Source: Corythucha ciliata (Eukaryota > Arthropoda > Insecta > Hemiptera > Tingidae). From it: a stretch of DNA of 64,000 nucleotides. Below are positions 44,106 to 54,553 of the stretch, one piece after another. Below the pieces are notes generated by a model. The model was not told the origin of the DNA and did no database searches. It was given only the letters and a program-made list of their open reading frames with translations. The stretch covers positions 41,347,189-41,411,188 of the forward strand of contig CM075938.1 of the NCBI GenBank assembly GCA_038030265.1. The letters are read 5' to 3'. Position 1 is the stretch's first letter; the number at the start of each line of letters is the position of its first letter. The translations under genes were made by a program, and so were the position numbers.

Positions 44106-47100
44106 ATGGACAAAGAATGGTTGGAGACAATTTTCAAGCGATGTGACTGGGAAAGAAGCGTCGCTAAAGTGTTGTCTGTTGAATATGTTCCGGCTGTTGA
44201 AAAGGGGGAAAATTACAGTAGTATTGTCCTTCGAGCCAAGTTTAAACTTATTCTTTCTTCGGGGCGTGAGTGCACGCGGCTGGCTATTATAAAGAAAATG
44301 ATAGAAATTGAGGAGCAGGCGAAATTGCTGGAAGACTGGGATGTATTCAAAGTTGAAACGAAGGTAAAGACCGCTTCTGCAATACCCCGATTGTTTTGAT
44401 ATCTTTCTTTTCATTACAAAAAAAAAAAAAAGATGTTCACCGAAGTACTTTACCACGTGGAAAAGCTGATGGACGAGTACCACGACAGAAACGACAAACT
44501 ATGGGGGGACTTGATTGGATACAACCCTTATGACACGATAGTCTTGCAGGACCTAACCGTAAGTTGTTTGCTCAAAGAAATTTTCGGCTTCTTTCCTTAT
44601 GAAATATGTTTTTCTGTAAAAACCAAACTTTAATCACTATTTCGCGAGACTTCATCTATGAGTTAGCTATTAGTTTAATTCCAAAACTTTTAGCCATAGG
44701 GCTCGATTACTATGTGCTTTTGTCACTCATCATGCTTATGATGACCGTCTGCCGGCGCGGCGGTCTGCTTCGGGAATTGATTGTCAGCGGCAATTTTTCA
44801 GGGTTGTGTTCCTAAAGCCAATTTTGAGGGTACTGCCCTTTCAAAAACAAAGTTTCATTAACTTGGCACGCACAGAACCAAATTTCGTGGGTTTTGAACA
44901 TTCAAACATCCAATTTCGCAGAATTGACTACCTAAAAAGCCAATTTTGTGGGGTTGGCCCATTCAAAAGTCCAATTTCGCGGGGTATAAAAAATCAACTT
45001 TACGCGTTTGAGTCCTTCGAGAAGCGATTTCGAGGGTTGGACTGTTTCGCAGTTGAAACGTGGATTCGGCACTTTCGGAAAGTTTTGGCTAATTGAAAAA
45101 TACACTCCCTCCGTTTCAACAGCAGGCCTTCAGTTACCTGACCTATTCGGTCCTGGATTCATCAGCCCGGCAATTGAGCCTAGTATGGAGCCGAGGCACC
45201 GCACCCCTCCACACGAAGCGGAGATGACACTGCACGACATTCCCTTCCTCCTGAGCTACCAGACAGCCACAAACCGGTTTTGAATAGTTACTGGCAGTGT
45301 AACAGGGAGTTATGTGCCTCGAAATTGTAAGTTACACGGGATACCCACCACAAAAGTTTCTAGAGATTTACATAGCCGAAATTTGGAAGTGCCAATGAAT
45401 AAATTGCCACTAAATTGGAGGTTTTCGGGCAGCATTGCAAGTTTCGGTGTCGTCAGTTTCTTAGGGGAGTTTCTACTGAAACTACCCGCGAAATTGCGAA
45501 TCACATTGGATAATAAGCCGCAAAATGGCGAGTTCAGGGGATGAATAGCCGCGAAATTGCATCCACGAGGTTGATTCATTAAAAACCAATTTCGAGGGAT
45601 CGTCGCGTTGGCTTATTCAAATAGGTAACCCTGCAAATTTTGTTGCCGTGGTTAATTGAAAAAAAAATCTGAGATTCAGCTCTTTCTAGCCCCAAATTTC
45701 GTGAATCTGGAACTTTTAGGAGCCAATTTCTCCCATCACCCCCAAGCTGAAGGGCGCCCCCCACCCATCAGTGAACAGAAAATTAATTTTTCCACAAATT
45801 AATATGTAGATACTACGCGATAATATGTAGATGATACGCGAAATTTGGGTTTGAAAGAGGTAAACCACGAAATCGTTTTTTTTTCAAACAGGCAATCCAG
45901 AGAAATTAGAAATTTAAATGAAGCCCGCCCCACAAAATTGCTTCTTCACTGAGTCAAAAGCGCGATATTTTGTTCTTGATGCTGCCAAATTTACGTGAAT
46001 TTTTTTTTTTTTTTTTGAAAGGAGTCAGACCAGTAAAATTTTCAAGAGGTCAACGCCGCGAAATTATGGTTTTGTAGGATTGAAATGTACGGCGTAGTTT
46101 TATGGGGGCGAATCTGCCCTGCAAAACTAGTTTTTAATGAGCCAATTATGCGAAGTTCTGTTTCTCGGTAGCCTGCCCCGTGAAGTCCGTCGCAGTGGAC
46201 GTACAATCCCCCCTGGACGCACGTTCCCCATCAGATTCTGGGGGGGGGGGCAAGAACCGTTTTGCCTGCTGTTACGGTATGTGACCCGCCCTTGCCAGGC
46301 GGCGCGGAGAGTCTGGAGTCTGGCTCTTCCGTGAGAAATATGCTACAGACCCCAAAAACAACACTAGATCCCTAAAACATATTAAGATTACTCAACTTTT
46401 TAAAATAAATCAACATTATACATATACAACCAAATCCATATAATGCAAAATCTAACACACTGTCCCTAGCTATGGCTCCCTAGGCTGTCCCTTAGCAATG
46501 AATAAATAACTACTATAAGGACTAATAACCTTGGTAGTTAAAGCCCTTCGAAACAAAAAAAAAAAATTGACTTGCCAGTTCTGTAAAATTCGGTGTAGGG
46601 ATGAGGCAAACCGGCTAAATTGCTTTTTGAGGACAGAGGTGAAATTTCGTTATTGAAATAGCCAAACTCGTGGAATTGAAATCCCCAAATTTTTCCACGA
46701 AGTCGGGGTTTTTTCTATCCAAATGAAAGAGCAGTGAGTAAGAAAATCCGCTCTATGAAAGCGGTTGTAACCATGTGGTTGCAGCGACTGCGCGTGCCCC
46801 CTTAGATACGGCCGAGTCCTTTCCTTTGTTTCCTTCCTTTCTTATGTTGATTCAATTCAATTTTCAAAATTGAAAAAAAAAACGATTTGGTTTCCCTGTC
46901 AAGCTGTAAACTAGCGGGTAATATTTAATGCGCAATATTTTGATGTTTGCGGTACGGGTCCAACATACTGCGCAATGTTTTGGTTTTTACGAATATTTTT
47001 CAGTTGTTTGCAATGGTTTGCACAATATATTGTCCAACCCATCAGTGCTAAGTGCTACCCACACACGTTTAACTCTATAGTTCAACCCCTAAAATGCGCA

Positions 47101-50100
47101 ATATTTCTTGTGCTTGTATTGGCTGATTCGGTTTAGTATTCACTAAACTGACCATGTCGTCTATATTCTCTTATTGACTGGACTAATAATATCTGGCTAA
47201 AGTATTATAGAAGAACAAGTTGAACACCACTTACTATTAAAGCATGTGTCCACACTAGTGAAATGTTTGATTTGGTCGATTGCTCCCGTTACTCTTCCTG
47301 TGTAGGTACTTAATTTCGAGTTGTGCAATGCACTTCCTATATACGAACAACAAATAAACATAACGTTCACGGAGAAAAACAGAACGAAAGCCGTGACTTT
47401 GAGATTAGCCACTATATGTGGCATCAGATGGAAGCTAAACAGACCCATAAAATTTGTATTTGTATTTGTATTGTAGGGCTGCACCGTAAATAGCACAGTC
47501 AAACGAGAGAAATGAAATACCGTTCCATGCACAAAAGCAAGAAGTAAACAAAATGAAGGGGGGGGGGTGATCAATTATCCCATATTTAAGAGATGTGTGC
47601 TGAAATCGCTTCAACAAGGGATTTAAAAGGCTGTCCAAATAAGTCGATAACACCACCAAAACGATCAACCAAGCAAGCAAGGGAATCCAAGGAATAGAAG
47701 AAACCGTAGTCTGTCCTATGCGTATCAACTTGAAACAAGACGTTCTGCCGCGTATTACGAACGGGAACAGTGAACTTCAATTCAGACAATAAATCCGGGA
47801 CATGATAGAAGCCATTAAACAGCCTCCAAAGCAACTTGACCCCACTTATTATCACGTCCTTGAAGCGACGGATGAGCTGAACCCACAAAAAATCCGTGCA
47901 TTATACTTCCAGTCCTCCCAAGGAAGACCGGACTTCCAGAAAAGAAACTTCATTGCCTTCCTTTGGGCGCGCTCAAGATCAGAAATGTCCTTTGAAAATT
48001 GTTTACATTACTCTCAAAGTTTAACTTGTTCTTCTACACGGCTTTAGTTCTGACTCATGAAACTTCCTCATTACGAAAATTCAAGGTCGTCGGTTATGAA
48101 CAATATTCAGAGGTTGATGCCCGTATTTATGAACGTTCCTTGACATTAAGGAACTCTTGAAATTCATTAGAACAGATGTCTTTATTTTGATAAAAACTGT
48201 TCTGAACTGTTCCTTGACTCAAGGAAGCTTCAAGGAACGTTCATAAATACGGGCCTGAAAGTTACTTTACCCTCTGTTCCATTACCAACCTGTTCTAGTT
48301 AATCACTTATATACCCACACTGTTCGATCACTTTACTCGCTCTAAGTAATAAAAACCAACTTCAACCATTCTTAGTAGAGTAATAGAATACTATACATAA
48401 ACTTTATCCACGAGAAAATGTTCTATTGCTCCCTTTTACTTTTTTAAACAGGAAGCAAATTATCACGTAGCCGACCGACGAGAGAGCCTGGATCTGGCCC
48501 ACGCCCTTCTAGTCGTCAAAGGTCTTGGTCGGTTTCACGCTATGACTAAAATACTTCTCGACCGAGGAATAATCGCGAGGGGCGATCATTTCACAAATGA
48601 TAGCTATTTTGCAATCGACTGTGCCTATTCACGTCGGCTCATCAAAGGTGGCCTCAAACAAGCTTCGCAAGTGATGGCTTCTTCCTGGCCGCCTGAATGG
48701 TAAATAACATGTTCTAATTAATGAATAGGGATCATTTCTCTATAGGAGGGGGAAAAACAGTAGTTTTAACACACAGCAATAATTCCCAAAAACGAGGACA
48801 CGTTGTAACTATTAAGCAGAGGGAGGCTTTTAACCTCTTCCCTTCTTCCCTTTCAGGCCTATTCTATAGAGTGTGGAAGTTCTGTGTAGTAGGTACTCTG
48901 TTAATTAAAACTGATTTGCATTTCGAGCCCGCGTCATAACGTCATTGTCCTCAGGAACTAAAGCATTACTTGCACTCTCCGAATATTGCACACACGCCTT
49001 CATATTCCCAGTTGTGGAAAGAGGTAACATCGCTTTATTAAAGACGCTAAGCTCTAGAGGGCTTGGGTCTTTCTGAAAAAAAATGTGACTATTTGAAGCT
49101 AAATGTAGCGGTTTTAAAAAATTAGAGAAAGTAATTATCAAGTACCACTCGTATTGCGAGCCTTGGGAGGATAGGGATATATTTTTATTGATTAATAGGC
49201 AACTTCCAGTGTTGTTAGTTGATCATCTCGTTGAACGAGCACACCGTGCAAAAAACACATCCTATATTGGAAATAATTTGAGTACTACGGAGGTCTGCGT
49301 GCAGGTGATGACCTAATGCTGGTGCAGTTTTCGTGGGGGGTATAATAGTAGGGGGGGGGGGGCTTTGAAGTGAATCTTCTTTCACCATCTCATTTCTCCT
49401 TTGACCCATACCTTCTTTCATGACTCAGACTCACCATGACGCCTCATGTTTTATTTCTCTTCCATTCCACATTTTATGAGCAGCAGTCACGTGAAAAACG
49501 TCGTACTACACTCGCACTCGGTGGATTCACTTAAGCCTGTAGCAATGCAACCCCTCCCCCCCCCTCCGTGGAAAACCGGCCCACACCACTCTACCAAATC
49601 GTACGGATCCCACCAAGAATCCTCCATTCATGATCCAGAAAACATAGTGGGCAAAAATTTGGTGGGCATTCGTGATTATGGACGTTCCATACGAAATCAA
49701 TAATTCCTTAAAATTAGTTATAAACCTACAGTCAACGCGTTGATGAACTCTCGACCGCTCTTGAAAAAAGTTGAATGAGCTTCCCTTTCACCCCTTCCCG
49801 TCAAATGTTACTCCTTTTTATTTAGATCACTCCCTTCCAACGTTTCGCCAATGCAGGCCTCTTCAGGGGTTCCTCTAACTGTTACGCTGCGTTTACACAT
49901 TCGCGCTCGCTATTCGCCTCGTCATTCGTTATTCGTCTCGCCATTCGCCTCGTCACTCGTGGTAGCGGTATCACATTCTTGCGAGTGACGAGTCGAATGG
50001 CGAGGCGAGGTACGAGTGGGCCTGTTACACACTCGCCTACTAGCTCGCGCGAATAAACTGGCGAACATCTAGAGTGAGTCAAAGTTCAATTAGTTCGAGT

Positions 50101-51761
50101 TCGATAAAAAGAGAAAAAACTCTGCGAATTATCGAACAATGCCTTATTATTTCGACTGTTTATAGGTTTATTATTCATCGATGTAGTCAAATCCGGCTTG
50201 AAATTACATGAAAATCGACACCCCACACCCCTATGATCCCAAATCCTTTGAAAATCCCCATTTTGGACCCGCTTTTGGCCCATAAAACCCCAGGGAGTTA
50301 TTTGATCAAACTGATCAGATGTTAGGACCAACTAGACCCCAAATGGAGTCTATGTGCGAAAGAACGAGTTTTTTCGAGCAATCCTAGGGCCAGATATGGC
50401 CCGGACGGCGGACGGACATTTTTTTTTTTTTTTTTGCAGATTTGGATTCTACGCACTTTGAAACGTAAAACTACAAATTTTGAGGGGGGGTCAAAAAAAT
50501 TTTTTTGCGATACGATTACAAAGACTTATTATTGAGAAATAATAAGCCAAAACGCCAACACTTGCTCATTAGTCCACTCCATATTTCAAACTAATAAATC
50601 AATCACACAATATCTCGCAGCGACTAAAGTTCTTCTACTACAGCTACTAGTGATAGGGGAAAGAAACACACGCGGGAAAGCATTTAGTAGGGAAGGGGTC
50701 AAGGTCTGCTCTTTTAATGGACGAACACTCGTGCGAATGTGTAACAGGGGAGTTCGTCTTGAAGTTCGCCTCGCATAGGAACTCGCGTTCCCGTTGATTC
50801 GTGCCAGAAAACCGCCCTTGAGGCGAATGCCACGAGACGAGACGAGTGGCGAGGCGAATGGCGAGAGCCCGGTTACACATTCGCGCTCGCCATTCGCCTC
50901 GCCACTCGCGCGAATGTGATACCTACATCATTGAAACCCCAATTTCAAAACACAGAAGGAAAAAAAAAAAACTCCAAAACTTTATCTTAAAACTCGTGAA
51001 CTCACGTACTCAGTTATCAAAGACTTATTTTATTGGTTTTATCCCTGAAAACTAAGCGAGCAGGATTTTTTCCCCTCATTTTTCTAATTCATATTTGATT
51101 TTGAAAAGGAAAGAGACGTCGGAGCGTATTTCAAGTGACGTTGACGGTGCCTGCTTGCGTCTTCAGGCGTTGTCGAAAATTCCGGATGGCAGTTTTGTCG
51201 TTCTAAACCATGGGGATTGTTGGATCTCGAATTTGATGTTCAAGTACAGTGTAATGGATGGGACGCAGCCTATTTCTGTGAAGTAAGACTAATCCGACGA
51301 CAGTAATGAACGCGACACAATTAAACAGCTGAACATGTTGGTTTTTTCTCAGATTTATCGATTTTCAGCTGTGTAACTACAATTCCTACGCCTGGGATCT
51401 GGTGTATTTCATATACAGTAGCGTTAAAAGTGAAGATCGTCGTGAGCACTACGACCTGTTGCTCAAAGTTTACCAAGAGTCTCTCGAAGACACGCTACTT
51501 TTCTATGATTACAACGGAAAATACCCGTCGGTAGACGATGTTCGAAACGAGATGGAACGTCTGCAATACTTTTCATTCATAGTACTTGCGTGCGTCCTTC
51601 CCATAGTTACAGCGGACTCCAACGAGCCCTTCAACCTGAACAAACTGAGCGTTGAAAAGGACTACTACAGAGCGTACAACCCCGAGATATATAATTGTGA
51701 AAAATACATGGCCTCTGTTACTGAAGAATTTAGGCATTTTATCGAAATAGGCATTATTTAA
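44106..51761 (+). CDS. EcKL/CHK-kinase-like protein, copy 2, intact, 404 aa
   Basis: Five exons: 44106-44363, 44433-44558, 48452-48699, 51109-51282 and 51353-51761 (stop TAA), 1,215 nt in all. Boundaries are GT-AG with phases 0, 0, 2, 2. The protein begins MDKEWLETIFKRCDWER. Residues about 35-50 (EKGENYSSIVLRAKF) form the nucleotide-binding loop and first strand. TIVLQDLT closes exon 2. GLGRFHAMTKIL is the family helix. LNHGDCWISNL carries the catalytic HGD (245-247) with metal-binding Asn252, and FIDFQ carries the DFG-like Asp272. Family members add phosphate to small hydroxylated molecules in the cytosol, ecdysteroids being the classic substrate and detoxification a suggested role. The substrate here is unknown. 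Introns 2 and 3 (3.9 and 2.4 kb) contain transposon fragments. The ATG is the first in frame. Confidence 0.93.
44800..46130. repeat. Degenerate ~30-bp arrays in EcKL intron 2, both orientations
   Basis: 44820-45060 carries CAATTTCG(C/T)GG-TTG units. From about 45310 to 46130 units such as CCGCGAAATTGC and GGAG(T/C)CAA run in mixed orientation. An 11-G tract follows at 46240-46250. Confidence 0.6.
46899..47110. mobile_element. Diverged relative of the AGGGGTCC MITE
   Basis: GCACAATATATTGTCCAACCC, CCCACACACGTTTAACTCTA and CAACCCCTAAAATGCGCAAT follow the order of the complete MITE at 55711-55898. The ends are eroded. Confidence 0.5.
47583..47903 (-). pseudogene. LINE RT C-terminal fragment in EcKL intron 2
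   Basis: The minus-strand frame reads LIRRFKDVIISGVKLLWRLF then YHVPDLLSELKFTVPVRNTR, LFQVDTHRTDYGFF and IDLFGQPFKSLV. This is the normal C-terminus of an insect LINE reverse transcriptase without RNase H (-RR------L-KLLNG---P-LL--I-F-VP-R-TR---F-V---RT-Y----P--R). It ends in a stop near 47583 and is cut by a TAA upstream, so only the last ~100 codons survive. Confidence 0.7.
48118..48255. mobile_element. MITE, GCCCGTATTTATGAACGTTC family (138 bp)
   Basis: Inverted ends TGCCCGTATTTATGAACG plus TTCCTTGA and rc GGCCCGTATTTATGAACG. TGA flanks both sides (48115-48117, 48256-48258), a 3-bp duplication as in Harbinger-type MITEs. It lies in intron 2 of EcKL copy 2. Confidence 0.82.
49141..49883. 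other. Intronic spacer with G12 and C9 tracts
   Basis: Runs of 12 G at 49351-49362 and 9 C at 49556-49564. Nothing coding recognised. Confidence 0.4.
49884..50930. repeat. Composite repeat with ATTCGCCTCGCCA motif clusters at both ends
   Basis: The left cluster (49884-50065) and right cluster (50715-50925) repeat ACACATTCGCGCTCGC and ATTCGCCTCGCCA in both orientations, with GTGTAAC(A/C)GGG junctions. A unique AT-rich centre contains a run of T near 50420. Probably a TIR element with subterminal repeats, in intron 3 of EcKL copy 2. Confidence 0.65.
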
Positions 51762-53128
51762 ACAAATGGTTATCGTTACAATTTGAGGGATTGAAAAATG
51801 TGGAAGCATCAGAAAATATGACACCCCCAGGATAATGAAAATATGACATCATCAGCTTGTGTAACCAAAGAGCAATGCTTTTCCATGATATTATGTTTCA
51901 TTTTTAATTACTATTCCCATCCACGCATCCGTAGAGACGATTTCGGGAGTAGGGAGTGAAATGTGTGGGCGAGTACTTTTCCCAATTATTTTGTTGTTCC
52001 TCGATCACATTCTCTGTTTTTTGATGGAGGGAAATCTCGTTACTCTAGGAATTCAAGAGAATGAAACGACACAGTTCTTACTACTTGCCAAAATACCATG
52101 CGGAGTTTTAGAGCAAAAAGGAAAAAACAAGTTTTACATGCTCCATCGGGAGTAGTAAATAGCCGACACTTACAGATTCCTCTCTTGGGAGAATTCCCAC
52201 CTTTCCGGTTCTATCAAAGTTTAACAAGACAAAAATAGCTCGGCGTTAAAGCTCAACATTATAACCTGTGCGGAAAATTGAGGAACAAGTTCGACAAACA
52301 AAGTTTTGTGTAAGGCAGAGAATGATGAAAGAATTACACGAATCATTAGGATTAGTTGGTAATTGTTGTTTTTTTAGTATTTAATTTTAAACAAAGCATT
52401 TAATTAATTTTATTACTAAGTAGTAATTTGTACGCAATATCTCATTGATCTTGCGTCTAGTAGTCCCGCGCGCACCCCTACTTGCGTCCAATACTTCCCA
52501 GTTGTGTGGGACTCTTTTCAGACGTTGTGACAACTTAAAAGCGAAAAAACTGTAAATAACGTATATTTTAACATAAAATAAGAAGGACGTAGGTGGAATG
52601 AAGAATGGAGACGTGACTTCCCCTTTTATCCCCTTAAACACACACCCACAAACACATCCCTTGACTCTTGTCCACCCTTTTACTCCAACCTCAAGTCAGG
52701 GGCGGCGAAAATCAGATGGCATTGGGAGAGGAAGAATCTAAGCAGTTCAAATTTTACCTTCCCCCCTCATCTTCGACACATTATTATCAATTTATCATGT
52801 TTCGATTCAAGTATGTCTACGTATGTGCAAAATTATAATTTTTGGTCCAAAAAATCCAATGAAATTCCCTAGTTCCTATGATAATTATGCTGGCGTCGCC
52901 GAAACGCGAAGTTTTATTAGATAACGCCAAGATGAGCCGAATCTACACAATGTCGGTCACAAGGAGGACACAAATGGAGTTTTCGACCTGATTCTACCGG
53001 AGTTTGGAGCAGAAATCTTTATAGGAGGCCCCTTGATCTCTAAATAAATAAACAAGAGCGAAATTGAGTTACCAAATCCTCGAAATTTGAACTTCGGATG
53101 AGCCCAACGGGCGGAATGGCTTTATTAA
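51762..53128. other. Intergenic between EcKL copy 2 and the 53.1-kb foldback
   Basis: No gene recognised and no clear AATAAA close to the EcKL stop. Confidence 0.4.
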
Positions 53129-53520
53129 GGGGGAGTTACACGTGTGTTTCCTCGACCCCCCTCCAATCATACCTCGCAACTCCGCGTTACGGAAATTACC
53201 GCCGTATTTCTGCACCAATCGTGGACTTCAAGGGCTCATTTAAATCTTCAGCAAATTTCGCACAAGCGTACGATCTTGCTTTCCTAAATAAGTCGTCGAA
53301 AGAGTGTGAATTTTCAAGGTAAAAGTTTGTGTGCGTTTTACAGTTATTTTAGGGATGAAATATGAAAAAGGAAGATCGTACGCTTGTGCGGAATTTCCTG
53401 AAGATTTAAATGAGCCCTTGAAGTCCACGATTGGTGCAGAAATACGGCGGTAATTTCCGTAACGTGGAGTAGGCGAGGTATGATTGGAGGGGGTCGCGGA
53501 AACACATGTACAACTCCCCC
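53129..53520. mobile_element. Foldback MITE flanked by TTAA (392 bp)
   Basis: The arms of about 145-150 bp (53129-53275, 53370-53520) are inverted copies with few changes: GGGGGAGTT-ACA-GTGTTTCC, CCCCCTCCAATCATACCTCG and TTTCTGCACCAATCGTGGAC. TTAA stands on both sides (53125-53128, 53521-53524), as with piggyBac-type insertions. Confidence 0.85.
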
Positions 53521-53629
53521 TTAAGTCCCAAAATTTTATTTTCGAACCCCGTGAAAATTGACTTTTCAGCTCCTATGCTGCCCCCTCAATATCATCACCA
53601 TCGCGTAGGCCCAGCCCCCGCTGGAAATA

Positions 53630-54012
53630 AGGACTCACCATACTGGAGTTGGTGTTAGTGCTGTCCCCTGCCAAGTGATGGGCGTCGGAATCCACACCGA
53701 TAAGCAGTTGTTCGCCATTGCGCCTGCAGGCGTCGACCAGGATGATCACCTCCCTCGGTGGCAGACTCTAAGCGCTGTCTCCAGGGGTTGCGCCGAGGCT
53801 TCAACAAGCTGCTCCCTTATGGCGCCCTCCTGGTAGGTCTGCCTGACAACAGCTACGTCCCTGAAATAGAACTTGTTAACCGTCAGTGCTCTCAATACGC
53901 TTCTCACGTAGATGCATGCACCTGGAGTATCGACAAATCTAGAGTCGGGGTAAGCGCAATTTATCCTCTGCACTACGCAGGCACGCCTTAGGCGGGTTTT
54001 GGCATGGACCAC
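53630..54012 (-). pseudogene. LINE ORF2 endonuclease relic (APE type)
   Basis: Minus strand, first frame: GACIYVRSVLRALTVNKFYF then RDVAVVR and EGAIREQLVEASAQPLE. Second frame: VIILVDACRRNGEQLLIGVD then SDAHHLAGDSTNTN. Together these are the middle of an apurinic-type endonuclease of an R1/jockey LINE (LL-G-D-NAHH--WGS--TN). A frameshift lies between the frames near 53750. RT and 5' part are missing. Confidence 0.75.
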
Positions 54013-54553
54013 ACACCGTAGCTTTGAAAGATGAAAGGAAAAGGAAGGGTTAATACGAGCGATTTAAGGACTGGGGACGCTCAAATAGCTTGAGAGGTTC
54101 TGGAAGGCCACACCATTTCGCTCCGGTCTCAGGACGCCTCCTCACCCTTGATTGGTCCACGGGTCCGTATTTAATTCCGAACCACCGCTCGCGCCGTCCA
54201 CGCCGAGGGATCCCTTATCCCGGTCCGATTTCGCTCCGGCTATCACGAAACATTTTCCGCTACTGTCCAGTCCTGACAGCCTCATTATAACACTTAGCTG
54301 TTGAATAATAATAGGCTGAATAATCTACTCCAGAAAAATTGGCTTAAAAAAAAAAATGTCACCTGCTTCAATCCTCGCGTTTAACAAAATAGATGGTAAA
54401 TTGCGACGTTGAGGCAGCCATCGACACCAGATGCTGTGAACCAGAGGAGAATGGTGTAATAAATTTATTTTTTAAATCAACGAAAGAGTCAAATTTATTA
54501 TTTTTAACAGTCACTCCTGAAAGTGACAGGAATTTAATGGTGCCTTGTCTTTT

